From: Sphingomonadales bacterium
GTDB lineage: Bacteria; Pseudomonadota; Alphaproteobacteria; Sphingomonadales; Sphingomonadaceae
Reading direction: 5' to 3'
Assembly (NCBI GenBank): GCA_009995225.1
Contig: JAACPW010000004.1
Location: 140,605-204,604 of the forward strand
Length of the DNA: 64,000 nt
Shown piece by piece: positions 29,856 through 39,882 of the stretch (its first letter is position 1; each line of letters opens with the position of its first letter). Under the pieces are notes generated by a model. The model was not told the origin of the DNA. It worked only from the letters and a program-made list of their open reading frames with translations, and ran no database searches. The position numbers were made by a program, and so were the translations under genes.

Positions 29856-30748
29856 TGGCACTCGACCTCAAGCGGGTGCAACTGCCCAACGGCATCAGCC
29901 TCAACATCGTCGATGAAGGCCCGGTCGATGCGCCGGTGTTGATTTTCCTGCACGGCTTTCCCGAAAGCCACCGCACCTGGCGGCACCAGATCGCGCATTT
30001 TTCCGACCGCTTCCGCTGCATCGCGCCCGACCAGCGCGGGTATCGCGGGTCGTCCAAGCCGCAGGCGGTGGAAGCCTACACGCCCGACAAGCTGATCGGC
30101 GATGTGTTTCTGCTGGCCGATACGCTCGGGATCAGCAGCTTCACCATCGTCGGCCACGACTGGGGCGGAGCGATTGCCTGGGGCGTGGCGCTGGGCGGGC
30201 AACATGCGCGGGTCACACGCGCGATCATTGCCAATGCCCCGCATCCGTCGATTTTCCAGAAACTGCTATATACCCATCCCGGCCAACGCGCGGCGAGCCA
30301 GTATATCCGCGGCTTCCGCAATCCGGCCAATGACGCGCTGATCAAGGAACATGGGCTCACCGGATTGCTGCTGAAAGAGGTCAAATGGGACCGCCCCAGC
30401 AAGATGGAGCCGGAAGAACGCGACGCGCTGCTGCTCGACTGGCAGAACCGCGATGCGGCCTTCGGGATGCTCAACTATTATCGCGCCAGCCCGATCGACG
30501 TGCCCCTGATGGATGCGCCTTTCGACGTGCCCGGCGGCTATAAGCCGCCGCAACTGCCCAAGCTGACCATCCCGACGCTGGTGATCTGGGGGCTGGACGA
30601 TCTGGCCCTGCCGCCTGAGAACCTCGATGGGCTCGAAGACATCATCGATCCCTTGACCATCGTCCACGTGCCCGATTGCGGTCATTTCGTTCCGTGGGAA
30701 GCGCCCGAAGCGGTCAATGCGGCGATGGAGGCGTTTATGGCGGTATGA
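29852..30748 (+). CDS. Alpha/beta fold hydrolase (epoxide hydrolase-like)
   Basis: LHGFPESHRTWRHQI...GHDWGGAIAWGVAL...PDCGHFVPWEAPEAV. Confidence 0.92.
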   Translation: MMALDLKRVQLPNGISLNIVDEGPVDAPVLIFLHGFPESHRTWRHQIAHFSDRFRCIAPDQRGYRGSSKPQAVEAYTPDKLIGDVFLLADTLGISSFTIVGHDWGGAIAWGVALGGQHARVTRAIIANAPHPSIFQKLLYTHPGQRAASQYIRGFRNPANDALIKEHGLTGLLLKEVKWDRPSKMEPEERDALLLDWQNRDAAFGMLNYYRASPIDVPLMDAPFDVPGGYKPPQLPKLTIPTLVIWGLDDLALPPENLDGLEDIIDPLTIVHVPDCGHFVPWEAPEAVNAAMEAFMAV

Positions 30749-30802
30749 TCCCGCCATTCCCATTGCCCTTTTGCGTGTGCATCCTTAAATGCGCGGCCAA
30801 TC

Positions 30803-31489
30803 ATGATCACCCGCAATATTCAAGACAATCCCGGCCAGCTGACCTTCGCTGTCCCCAAAGGGCGCATCCTCGACGAGGCGCTGCCCGTGATGGCGCGTGC
30901 CGGGGTTGAACCCGACGCCGAGTTCCACGATCCCAAGAGTCGCGCGCTCGCCTTTGCCACCAACCGGGCTGATATGCGGTTGATCCGGGTGCGCGCCTTT
31001 GATGTGGCGACCTTCGTTGCCCACGGTGCAGCGCAGGTAGGGATCGTCGGTTCGGACGTGATCGAGGAGTTCGATTACGCCGATCTTTATGCGCCTGTCG
31101 ATCTGGGCATCGGGTTGTGTCGCCTGTCGGTTGCACGGCTTGACGGCGACGGGGACAATCCCGGCAGCGTCAGCCACCTCAGGGTCGCAACCAAGTATCC
31201 CAGCCTCACCCGCCGCCATTTTGAAGCGACCGGCGTGCAGGCCGAATGTGTCAAGCTGAACGGTGCGATGGAGCTGGCCCCCTCACTCGGTCTTGCGCGC
31301 CAGATCGTCGATCTCGTGTCGACCGGCAGGACGCTGAAGGAAAACGGGTTGGTGGAAACCGACGTGATCCTCGATATCTCGGCCCGGCTGATCGTCAATC
31401 GCACCGCGCTCAAAACCGACGCTCGCGTGGTAGCCCTGGTCGATGCTTTTCGGCGCGAGGCCGACCTGCGCAGCGAAAAGGCCGCCTGA
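30803..31489 (+). CDS. hisG: ATP phosphoribosyltransferase catalytic subunit
   Basis: [18 protein letters not shown]...[11 protein letters not shown]...[26 protein letters not shown]. Confidence 0.95.
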   Translation: MITRNIQDNPGQLTFAVPKGRILDEALPVMARAGVEPDAEFHDPKSRALAFATNRADMRLIRVRAFDVATFVAHGAAQVGIVGSDVIEEFDYADLYAPVDLGIGLCRLSVARLDGDGDNPGSVSHLRVATKYPSLTRRHFEATGVQAECVKLNGAMELAPSLGLARQIVDLVSTGRTLKENGLVETDVILDISARLIVNRTALKTDARVVALVDAFRREADLRSEKAA

Positions 31490-32784
31490 TGATCAATATC
31501 CTCTCCACGCTGCAACCCGATTTTGCGAGCAAGTTTGATCGGATTGTCGATGCCCGGCGGGAGTCGGACAGCGATGTCGCAGGTCAGGTCGCTGACATTC
31601 TCCGAGCGGTAAAGCTGCGCGGCGATGCAGCATTGGCCGAATATAGCCAGCGGTTCGATGGCTATACACTGGCGCAGGACGCGGATTGGTTTATCCCGCG
31701 CGAACGGTGCGAGCAGGCCTATAACGACCTCGCCACCGATTTGCGCGATGCGCTGGAGCTCGCAGCTGCCCGCATCCGTGCCTATCACGAAGCACAGCTC
31801 CCGCAGGACCGCGATTATGTGGACGCAGCAGGCGTAAGGTTGGGCGCGATCTGGCGGCCGGTTGATGCGGCAGGGCTGTATGTGCCCGGTGGGCGTGCCG
31901 CCTATCCGTCCTCGCTGCTGATGAACGCGATCCCTGCAAGGGTTGCGGGAGTCGAACGGCTGGTGGTGGTAACGCCGACGCCCAAAGGCCTGTCGAACCC
32001 GATGGTGCTGGCCGCCGCGCACATCGCGGGCGTGGACGAAATCTGGCGGGTCGGCGGGGCGCAGGCCGTGGGCGCACTGGCCTACGGGACGAACCGCATT
32101 CGTCCGGTCGATGTCATCACCGGCCCCGGCAATGCCTGGGTAGCCGAAGCCAAGCGCCAGCTTTACGGCGTGGTCGGCATCGACATGGTGGCCGGCCCTT
32201 CGGAAATCCTGGTGATCGCGGATGGCAATAATGATCCGGACTGGATCGCAGCCGATCTGCTCAGCCAGGCTGAACACGATCCGACCTCACAATCCATCCT
32301 GATCACCGATGATGCAGGCTTTGCGCGGCAAGTCGAAGATTGCATCGACCTGCAGATCGGGCAGCTTTCAACCGGTAAGACCGCGCGCACCAGTTGGGAT
32401 GCGCATGGCGTGATGATCGTGGTCAATGATTTGCTGGCCGAGGCTCCCGCTCTCGCCAATCGCTTGGCCGCCGAACACGTCGAGATCGCAGTCGACGACC
32501 CGGAACCCTATTTGAAGGCGATCCGCCATGCCGGGAGCATCTTCCTTGGCCGGATGACGCCCGAAGCCGTGGGCGACTATGTGGCCGGGCCGAACCATGT
32601 GCTGCCCACCGGACGTCGTGCGCGCTTTTCGAGCGGGCTTTCGGTGCTCGATTTCATGAAGCGCACCAGTTTTCTGGGGCTGGATGCGGCGTCTTTCGCC
32701 GCGATCGGCCCTGCCGCCGCAACCCTCGCCCATGCCGAGGGGCTGCCTGCCCACGCCAAGTCCGTGGAACTGAGGATCAAATGA
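31489..32784 (+). CDS. hisD: Histidinol dehydrogenase
   Basis: LYVPGGRAAYPSSLLMNAIPARVAG...PVDVITGPGNAWVAEAKRQ...VDMVAGPSEIL-like. Confidence 0.96.
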   Translation: MINILSTLQPDFASKFDRIVDARRESDSDVAGQVADILRAVKLRGDAALAEYSQRFDGYTLAQDADWFIPRERCEQAYNDLATDLRDALELAAARIRAYHEAQLPQDRDYVDAAGVRLGAIWRPVDAAGLYVPGGRAAYPSSLLMNAIPARVAGVERLVVVTPTPKGLSNPMVLAAAHIAGVDEIWRVGGAQAVGALAYGTNRIRPVDVITGPGNAWVAEAKRQLYGVVGIDMVAGPSEILVIADGNNDPDWIAADLLSQAEHDPTSQSILITDDAGFARQVEDCIDLQIGQLSTGKTARTSWDAHGVMIVVNDLLAEAPALANRLAAEHVEIAVDDPEPYLKAIRHAGSIFLGRMTPEAVGDYVAGPNHVLPTGRRARFSSGLSVLDFMKRTSFLGLDAASFAAIGPAAATLAHAEGLPAHAKSVELRIK

Positions 32785-33251
32785 ACCAGCCCTCCCGCTC
32801 AAAAGCCCGCTCGGCTGCGCGTCTTGCCGCCGTGCAGGCGCTATATCAGCACCACATGGAGGGCACCGCGCTGGCACGGCTGCTCGACGAATTCCATCAG
32901 CACCGCTTAGGCCGCACCATCGATGACGATGATTTCGACGATGCCGAATATGCCGATGCCGAAGTGCCATTTTTCGATGACATCGTGCGCGGCGTCGATG
33001 CGCGGCGTGACGAGATTGATGCGCTTGTTGGCGACAAGCTTGCCTCCGGATGGACCATTGCGCGGTTGGACAAGACTATGCTGCAAGTGCTGCGCGCCGG
33101 CACCTATGAACTGATCGCCCGCGCAGATGTGCCGCCTGCGGTCACGATCAACGAATATGTCGAAGTTGCCAAAGCATTCTTTGACGATGGGCAGGCGAAG
33201 TTCGTCAACGGGATCCTTGATGCCGTGGCCAAGGGTGCACGCGCGGGCTAG
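32781..33251 (+). CDS. nusB: Transcription antitermination factor NusB
   Basis: SAARLAAVQALYQHHM...LDKTMLQVLRAGTYELIARADVPPAVTINEYVEVAKAFFDDGQAKFVNGILDAVA. Confidence 0.95.
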   Translation: MNQPSRSKARSAARLAAVQALYQHHMEGTALARLLDEFHQHRLGRTIDDDDFDDAEYADAEVPFFDDIVRGVDARRDEIDALVGDKLASGWTIARLDKTMLQVLRAGTYELIARADVPPAVTINEYVEVAKAFFDDGQAKFVNGILDAVAKGARAG

Positions 33252-33266
33252 ACCATAGCCTGCACC

Positions 33267-34124
33267 ATGACCGAAACCGATTTCATCACCGCCTTGCGCG
33301 CGCTCCCGCTGCACCCTGGCGCACGCGAGCTGGCAGATGATTGCGCGGTGCTGACCATCGGCGCCGAAACGCTGGTCATCACCCATGACATGATGGCCGA
33401 AGGCACGCATTTTCGCGAGAGTGCCGATCTGGCGGACGTCGCTTGGAAGCTGGTCGCCACCAATCTGTCCGATCTTGCGGCCAAGGGTGCCGAGCCTGTC
33501 GGCGTGCTGCTGGGCCATATGCTCGGACGCGAAGATGCACGATTTCTGAAAGGGCTGCACGAGGCGCTAACCTTCTTCGGCGTGCCGCTGCTAGGCGGCG
33601 ACACGATTGCGGCACAAGGCGCACGCACCTTTGGCCTCACCGCTATCGGAAGGGCGACCCATGCACCGGTGCCGTCGCGCTCGGGCGCGCAGGTCCGGGA
33701 TGGCATCTACCTCACAGGCCCGGTCGGCTGCGCGATGCTCGGCTTTGAAGGCGTGACTGAATATCTCGCCGCCTTTGATCGCCCCATGCCGCGCCTTGCC
33801 GATGGCCAGGCGCTCGCCCCGCATGTCAGTGCGATAATGGATGTCTCGGACGGGCTGCTGCTCGATAGCTGGCGCATGGCCGAAGCGAGCGGCGCGACCT
33901 TCGCCATCGACCCCGCAGCCGTGCCGGTAGCCGACCCTGCACGGAGGGACGCCTGTATGCGCTGGGGCGATGATTACGAGCTTTTGTTCACCACCCCGCC
34001 CAATGTTCACTTGCCGGTCGAGGCACACCGGATCGGCACGGTCTTGCACCGTAAGGCCGCCCCGCTGCTGCTGGGTGACGTGCCTCACACCAGCCCCGCC
34101 ACGCTCGGCTATCAGCACGGCTGA
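33267..34124 (+). CDS. thiL: Thiamine-phosphate kinase
   Basis: DDCAVL...VITHDMMAEGTHFRESADLADVAWKLVATNLSDLAAKGAEPVG...MDVSDGLLLD...WGDDYELLFT. Confidence 0.93.
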   Translation: MTETDFITALRALPLHPGARELADDCAVLTIGAETLVITHDMMAEGTHFRESADLADVAWKLVATNLSDLAAKGAEPVGVLLGHMLGREDARFLKGLHEALTFFGVPLLGGDTIAAQGARTFGLTAIGRATHAPVPSRSGAQVRDGIYLTGPVGCAMLGFEGVTEYLAAFDRPMPRLADGQALAPHVSAIMDVSDGLLLDSWRMAEASGATFAIDPAAVPVADPARRDACMRWGDDYELLFTTPPNVHLPVEAHRIGTVLHRKAAPLLLGDVPHTSPATLGYQHG

Positions 34125-34274
34125 CGGATTCGGGATGTGCCGATGGCTCAGTCACCAACGGGATCGTGATTCCGGCAAGCTTTATTATTGGCGCCGCGCC
34201 TGTCCCTGCATCGGACAGCATTCACCGGCGCTGAGGCTTTCTTAATCGCCTTCTGTCATGACTTTGCAAGGCGC

Positions 34275-35471
34275 ATGGATCGGCGCGGCATGACAGGGTT
34301 AACGACGATGGACATGGGACGTGCGGCCAGCTTTCGCATCAGCAGCGCGCCCGTTGCTCCGGCCGCGCCTGCGCAGGGTCAGTTGCATCTACTTGGTGTC
34401 GAGCAACTTGCCGAACCGGCCTTTCTTGCAGCATGGGAACGGCTGGTTGCCCACGCTGCCGAGCCCAATCCCTTTTTCGAACCATGGTTCCTGATGCCCG
34501 CGCTGCGCCAATGCGGTGTGAACGACCGGGTCATTACAAAGGCATGGTTCCAAGAAGGACGGCTGACAGGCCTGCTGCCTGTGGTGCGCAGTGCCCGCTA
34601 TTACAGCCACGTCGTCACGCACGCTACCAGCTGGCTTCATGCCAATGCCTTTTGCGGCGCGCCCCTGATTGCCGCGGGGCATGAAGATGCATTCTGGCGC
34701 GACATGCTGGCCCATTTCGATCGCCGGCCGCGCCGCGCGCTGTTTTGGCACCTGCCAATTCTACCCACCGACGGCCCTGTTAACGCTGCGCTGGAACGGG
34801 TGCTCTCCGATCGGCCCCGCCCCCATTACATTGCGGCCGAACACAACCGCGCACTGCTGACGGGCGACGCGTCAGCCGATGCCTATTTCGCAGACTCCAT
34901 GAGCGCCAAGAAGCGCAAGGAGCTGCGCCGTCAGCACAACCGCCTGGCGGACGAGGGCATGCTCGTGTTTGAGCGGCATGACGATGACGCAGGGCTAGCG
35001 GACTGGTGCGCCGAATTCCTGGCACTGGAAGCCGCCGGCTGGAAAGGTGCAGGCGGCTCGGCCCTCGCCAGCGCAATCGGCACACACGCCCTGTTTGAAC
35101 AATCACTGGCAGGCGCTGCGGCGGCCGGACGGCTGCAACGCCTCGCGCTCCGCCTTGATGGCCGCGCCATCGCCATGCTGGTAAACTTCGTCACCCCGCC
35201 CGGCGCCTACAGTTTCAAGACCGCCTTTGACGAAACCTACGCCCGCTTTTCGCCCGGAATGCTGCTGCAGCTGGAAAACCTCGCCTTGCTGGAACGGGCA
35301 GACATTCAGTGGGCCGATAGCTGCGCGGTTGAAGGCCATCCGATGATCGAACGCCTGTGGCGCGAGAAACGCCGAATAATCAGCCGCAATATCGCCATTG
35401 GCGGACCCGTCAGGCGCGGCCTGTTCCGCCTGCTGATGGCCTACGAGACCCGTCCGAGGAATGCCCGATGA
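34275..35471 (+). CDS. CelD/BcsL (GNAT/FemAB-like) acyltransferase
   Basis: NPFFEPWFLMPALRQC...SAKKRKELRRQHNRLADEG...FLALEAAGWKGAGGSAL...AYSFKTAFDETYARFSPGMLLQLENL; start uncertain. Confidence 0.85.
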   Translation: MDRRGMTGLTTMDMGRAASFRISSAPVAPAAPAQGQLHLLGVEQLAEPAFLAAWERLVAHAAEPNPFFEPWFLMPALRQCGVNDRVITKAWFQEGRLTGLLPVVRSARYYSHVVTHATSWLHANAFCGAPLIAAGHEDAFWRDMLAHFDRRPRRALFWHLPILPTDGPVNAALERVLSDRPRPHYIAAEHNRALLTGDASADAYFADSMSAKKRKELRRQHNRLADEGMLVFERHDDDAGLADWCAEFLALEAAGWKGAGGSALASAIGTHALFEQSLAGAAAAGRLQRLALRLDGRAIAMLVNFVTPPGAYSFKTAFDETYARFSPGMLLQLENLALLERADIQWADSCAVEGHPMIERLWREKRRIISRNIAIGGPVRRGLFRLLMAYETRPRNAR

Positions 35472-36346
35472 ACGCCCCTGCCCAATTTGCCGACGCGCGC
35501 TCCGCCTGCGTTTTCACAGAACAGGCGCGCCGCCGCTTTGCCGCGAATTATCCCGAAACGCCGCATATTCTGGCCCACAACCTGACCAGCCACGCGCTGC
35601 TGGAGATCGAGGCGCTGGCGCAGTTGGCCGAGCGTCTGCCGATCACATCGGTGGAGTATAATCGCGGCGATCTGCCGATCGGTATCGATGGCAAGCCCGA
35701 ATCGAACGGGCTGACGATCGCCGAGACGATCCGCAAGGTGGCCGAGGCGGAAAGCTGGGCCGTGCTCAAGAATATCGAACAAGTGCCCGCCTATGAGGCG
35801 CTGCTGCTGAGCCTTCTGGACGAAATCCGCCCTGAAATCGAAGCCGCGACTGGTGCGATGCTGACGCCGCAGGGGTTCATTTTCGTCTCAAGCCCCAATT
35901 CGGTCACGCCCTATCACTTCGATCCCGAACACAACATCCTGCTGCAGATCCGCGGTAATAAGGTGATGACCCAGTTTCCCGCTGGCGACACGCGCTTTGT
36001 GCCGGACGAAAGCCACGAGACCTACCATTCAGGCGGCCCGCGCGAATTGCGGTGGGATGATGGCTTTCTGGCCCACGGGCAGGCCTTTTCGCTCCAGCCC
36101 GGAGAGGCGCTGTTTGTGCCGGTCATGGCGCCGCATTTCGTGAAGAACGGCCCTACCCCGTCGGTGTCGCTTTCGATCACGTGGCGCAGCGAGTGGAGTT
36201 ACCGCGAAAGCGATGCGCGAATCTTCAACGCGATCCTGCGGGAACGCGGTGTCACACCCACCGCGCCAGGGCGCTGGCCGCACCAGAACTTTGCCAAAGC
36301 CTATGCCTTTCGCGTGATGCGCAAGCTGGGATTGACGGGGGCGTGA
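35468..36346 (+). CDS. Cupin-like/JmjC-type Fe(II) dioxygenase-like protein
   Basis: VTPYHFDPEHNILLQIRGNKVM...LQPGEALFVPVMAPHFVKN (HxD...H); ATGA overlap with the upstream acyltransferase. Confidence 0.82.
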   Translation: MNAPAQFADARSACVFTEQARRRFAANYPETPHILAHNLTSHALLEIEALAQLAERLPITSVEYNRGDLPIGIDGKPESNGLTIAETIRKVAEAESWAVLKNIEQVPAYEALLLSLLDEIRPEIEAATGAMLTPQGFIFVSSPNSVTPYHFDPEHNILLQIRGNKVMTQFPAGDTRFVPDESHETYHSGGPRELRWDDGFLAHGQAFSLQPGEALFVPVMAPHFVKNGPTPSVSLSITWRSEWSYRESDARIFNAILRERGVTPTAPGRWPHQNFAKAYAFRVMRKLGLTGA

Positions 36347-36368
36347 CGCCCAAGCATGGCCTTGCGGC

Positions 36369-37292
36369 ATGAGCGAAACACCCACGAAGGAAGAACTGGT
36401 CGCCGGCCTCATCGGGCTGTTGACCGTGGAAAAACGCGCCGCTGACGTTTTTGCAGGTCCGCCGCAGGTCGATGGAATCGGTCGGGTCTTCGGCGGCCAG
36501 GTGCTCGCTCAGGCGTTGCAGGCTGCGCAAGGCACCGTCACCGACGGGAAGCGCGCCCATTCGCTCCACGCCTATTTCCTGCGCGGCGGGCGCGAGGGCG
36601 CACCGATCGAATACCGTATCGAACGGGATTTTGACGGGCGCAGCTTTGCCAACCGCCGTGTGGTCGCAGCGCAGGAGAACGATGAAGGCATCGCCGTTCC
36701 GATTCTCAACCTCACCGCCAGCTTTCAACTGCCTGAGGACGGATTGGAGCACAGCGATTCACCGATGCCCGACGTGCCACGCCCCGATGATCTGCGGTCC
36801 GATATGGAGCAGCGCCGCGAGATTGCCGAACAATGGGGCGACCGCCTCAGCGATGCCCAGCGCCGCATGATGCTGCGTTCTCGCCCGATTGAGATGCGCA
36901 CCACTGATCGCCTGCATTGGATGAGCAGCGAGCCGCGCGAACCCCGCGCGCATTCGTGGTTCCGGGTTGCCGCCCCCATTACAGGCGCGCACGACACGCC
37001 CGAATTGCACCGTGCCATCATGACCTATGCCAGCGACTATACCTTGCTCGGCACCAGCGCGTTGCCGCATGGCCTCAGCTGGATGCGAAACGAACTGGTC
37101 GGCGCAAGTCTTGATCACGCGCTGTGGTTCCACCGGGATGCGCGGGCGGATGAATGGCTGCTCTACGCCACAGATGCGCCGTGGTCGGGCGGCGGGCGCG
37201 GGTTCAATCGCGGTCGGATCTTCAACCTTGCCGGCGAGCTGGTGGCCAGCGTCGCGCAGGAAGGCATGATGCGCAAAAGGGTTGCCCGCTAG
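36369..37292 (+). CDS. tesB: Acyl-CoA thioesterase II
   Basis: RVFGGQVLAQALQAAQGTV...HSLHAYFLRGG...WMSSEPREPRAHSWFRV...HALWFHRD. Confidence 0.92.
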   Translation: MSETPTKEELVAGLIGLLTVEKRAADVFAGPPQVDGIGRVFGGQVLAQALQAAQGTVTDGKRAHSLHAYFLRGGREGAPIEYRIERDFDGRSFANRRVVAAQENDEGIAVPILNLTASFQLPEDGLEHSDSPMPDVPRPDDLRSDMEQRREIAEQWGDRLSDAQRRMMLRSRPIEMRTTDRLHWMSSEPREPRAHSWFRVAAPITGAHDTPELHRAIMTYASDYTLLGTSALPHGLSWMRNELVGASLDHALWFHRDARADEWLLYATDAPWSGGGRGFNRGRIFNLAGELVASVAQEGMMRKRVAR

Positions 37293-37330
37293 AGCGACGG
37301 CGCGCAGCGCCGCAAGCGGGGCAAAACACG

Positions 37331-38146
37331 CTAATGCGCCAGCAAGATCGGCATTTGCGGCGCATTCAGCATCCGGCGCGTCACACCGCCCAGAAGCATT
37401 TCCGCCAACCGTGAGTGGCCATATGCGCCCATCACCATCAGCCCGCATTCGCGCATCTGCGCAGCCGAAAACAGAGTGTCGGCAATGTGGGCCTCGCCGC
37501 GCGGGATTTCCACGATCTCGCAGTCGATCCCGTGGCGGCTGAGATATTTTGCACCGTCGGTTGACGGCAGGTCCGCGCGCCCCTTTTCCCTGTCCTGGGT
37601 AATGTTCACCAACGTGACCGTGCAGGAACATGCCAGAAGCGGCACCGCGGCGCGCAGTGCGTGGGCCGCTTCGGATGAACCGTTCCAGGCGACCAGCATC
37701 GGCGCGCTGAGATCAAGGCTGGTCGCGCTTTCCGGCACCACCAGCACCGGCACCGACGCCTTCATTACCACATCCCCCACCACGGCAGATGCCCCATGGC
37801 CATCGGCCCGCGCTTCGGCCGGGCCGAGGATCACGACATCGGCCAGCGGCGAGGCTTCGAGCAGGCGGTGCGCCGCAATGCCATAAACAAAGCGCCAGTC
37901 CCAAACCGCGCCTTCATGCTCCAGCTCCGTTTCGATCTGGCGCCGCAGCTGTTCGGCGTTTGCCTTGATGACGGGCATCGCCACTGCGATCGCCGAGCCG
38001 TAGACATCGCCCGGCGCAAACACATCATAGCTTACCGCCTGAAGGCAGGTGATGTGGCCATTGGTGGCTCTCGCGATGTCGAGCGCCACATGTAGGCGGG
38101 CGCGCATGGCCGTGTCGTGATCGATATGAAGCAAGATGGATTTCAT
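37331..38146 (-). CDS. Universal stress protein (tandem UspA domains)
   Basis: C-terminal LMVMGAYGHSRLAEMLLGGVTRRML; start MKSILLHIDHD at 38146. Confidence 0.9.
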   Translation of the reverse strand: MKSILLHIDHDTAMRARLHVALDIARATNGHITCLQAVSYDVFAPGDVYGSAIAVAMPVIKANAEQLRRQIETELEHEGAVWDWRFVYGIAAHRLLEASPLADVVILGPAEARADGHGASAVVGDVVMKASVPVLVVPESATSLDLSAPMLVAWNGSSEAAHALRAAVPLLACSCTVTLVNITQDREKGRADLPSTDGAKYLSRHGIDCEIVEIPRGEAHIADTLFSAAQMRECGLMVMGAYGHSRLAEMLLGGVTRRMLNAPQMPILLAH

Positions 38147-38278
38147 GGCGTGTCTCCCACTGATGTCACCGATCATCAGCGCAAACGGCCTCGCCTGCCT
38201 TGATCGGGATCAAGTCTGCGCAGTGCAGCTTGCCACCCTGCCCGCAATCGCGCATCCTGACAGCAGGGAGAGACTGTT

Positions 38279-39775
38279 ATGCAGATCACGCGCCACCCGC
38301 CGGTCAAGGCCTCGCTCCAGCCGTCGAACCATCCGTATCTGACAGGGCCGTGGACGCCGCTCCACGAAGAGACGGATGTTGCCGAACTGCCGGTGATTGC
38401 AGGCGAAATCCCCGCGGACATCGACGGCATTTACCTGCGCAACACCGAAAACCAGGTGCATCAGCCACTGGGCCGCCATCACCCGTTTGATGGCGACGCC
38501 ATGATCCATCAGGTCAACATTGCGGGCGGCAAGGCAAGTTATCGCAACCGTTTCGTGCGCACCCACTGTTTCGAGGCGGAGCAGATCGCAGGGCAGAGCC
38601 TGTGGGGCGGGCTGATGGACCCGTGGGGCACGAGCCTGCGCCCCGGCTTTGGCGCGCATGGCGGACTGAAGGATACCGGCTCCACCGATATTACCGTTCA
38701 CGCCGGGACAGCCTATGCAACGCTGTATCAGTGCGGTGAGGCATGGATGCTCGATCCGATGACGCTCGCCAGCCGGGGCAAGGCGCCGTGGGTGCCCTTG
38801 GACGGCATCTCGGCGCACCCCAAGGTCGACGAAGCGACCGGCGAGCTGATGTTCTTCAACTACTCCAAACACGCGCCATTCATGCATTATGGCGTGGTCG
38901 ATCGCACGGGGAGCCTGGTTCATTACACGCCCATCCCCCTGCCCGGCCCGCGCCTGCCGCATGACATGGCGATCACGCCGAACTGGTCGATCCTCAACGA
39001 TATGCCGCTGTTCTGGGACGAAGACCTGCTGCGCCGTGACATTCACGCTGCGCGCATTCACGAAGGCATACCCACCCGCTTCGCGCTGATCCCGCGTTAT
39101 GGCCAGCCTGAAGACATCCTATGGTTCGAAGCTGCGCCGACATACGTGCTGCATTGGACAAATGCCTATGAGGACGGCGACGAGGTGATCCTTGAAGGGT
39201 ATCATCAGGACAAGCCGATGCCCGATCCGATTGAGGAAATGGGCCGGTACAGTCACATGATGGCCTATGTTGACGAGCATTCGTTCCAATCCCGCCTGCA
39301 CCGCTGGCGGTTCAACGTGAAAACGGGCGAAACCCGCGAAGAACGCCTGACCGACCGCATCGTCGAGTTTGGAATGATCAACCCGGCCTACGCCATGCAC
39401 AAGAGCCGCTATGTCTGGTCCACCACCACCCGCCCCGGCTGGTTCCTGTTCAACGGCTATGTCCGGCATGACACCGAAACGGGCGAGGAACAGGTCTACC
39501 GCCTGCCTGAAGGCGTCTATGCCAGCGAAAGCCCGATGATCCCCCGCAAAGGGGCAATCACCGAGGACGATGGTTACCTGATCACCTTCCTGATCGACGA
39601 GAATACCGGCACCTCCGAATGTGCGATCCTGGATGCAAGAGATATCACCAAAGGTCCGATTTGCCGCCTCGCGCTGCCGCACAAACTGTGTTCGGGCACC
39701 CATTCGGTTTGGGTCGAACACGATCAGCTGCGCGCAGATGCAGCCTTCCACGCGCGCCGCTTTGCGCAGGTCTGA
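38279..39775 (+). CDS. Carotenoid/stilbene cleavage oxygenase family protein
   Basis: GIYLRNTENQVHQPLGRHHPFDGDAMIHQVNI...GISAHPKVDEATGELMFFNY...LPHDMAITPNWSIL...CSGTHSVWVEH. Confidence 0.92.
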   Translation: MQITRHPPVKASLQPSNHPYLTGPWTPLHEETDVAELPVIAGEIPADIDGIYLRNTENQVHQPLGRHHPFDGDAMIHQVNIAGGKASYRNRFVRTHCFEAEQIAGQSLWGGLMDPWGTSLRPGFGAHGGLKDTGSTDITVHAGTAYATLYQCGEAWMLDPMTLASRGKAPWVPLDGISAHPKVDEATGELMFFNYSKHAPFMHYGVVDRTGSLVHYTPIPLPGPRLPHDMAITPNWSILNDMPLFWDEDLLRRDIHAARIHEGIPTRFALIPRYGQPEDILWFEAAPTYVLHWTNAYEDGDEVILEGYHQDKPMPDPIEEMGRYSHMMAYVDEHSFQSRLHRWRFNVKTGETREERLTDRIVEFGMINPAYAMHKSRYVWSTTTRPGWFLFNGYVRHDTETGEEQVYRLPEGVYASESPMIPRKGAITEDDGYLITFLIDENTGTSECAILDARDITKGPICRLALPHKLCSGTHSVWVEHDQLRADAAFHARRFAQV

Positions 39776-39882
39776 CGTCTCCCGTCGAGGTGGCTTTATC
39801 GCTCGTCACCAGCACGCTTGCGTCCGATGTGTCTGAAGCCTAGCGCCCCGCTGCTGCCATCCTACCCTCGGGGACCGTTCAC

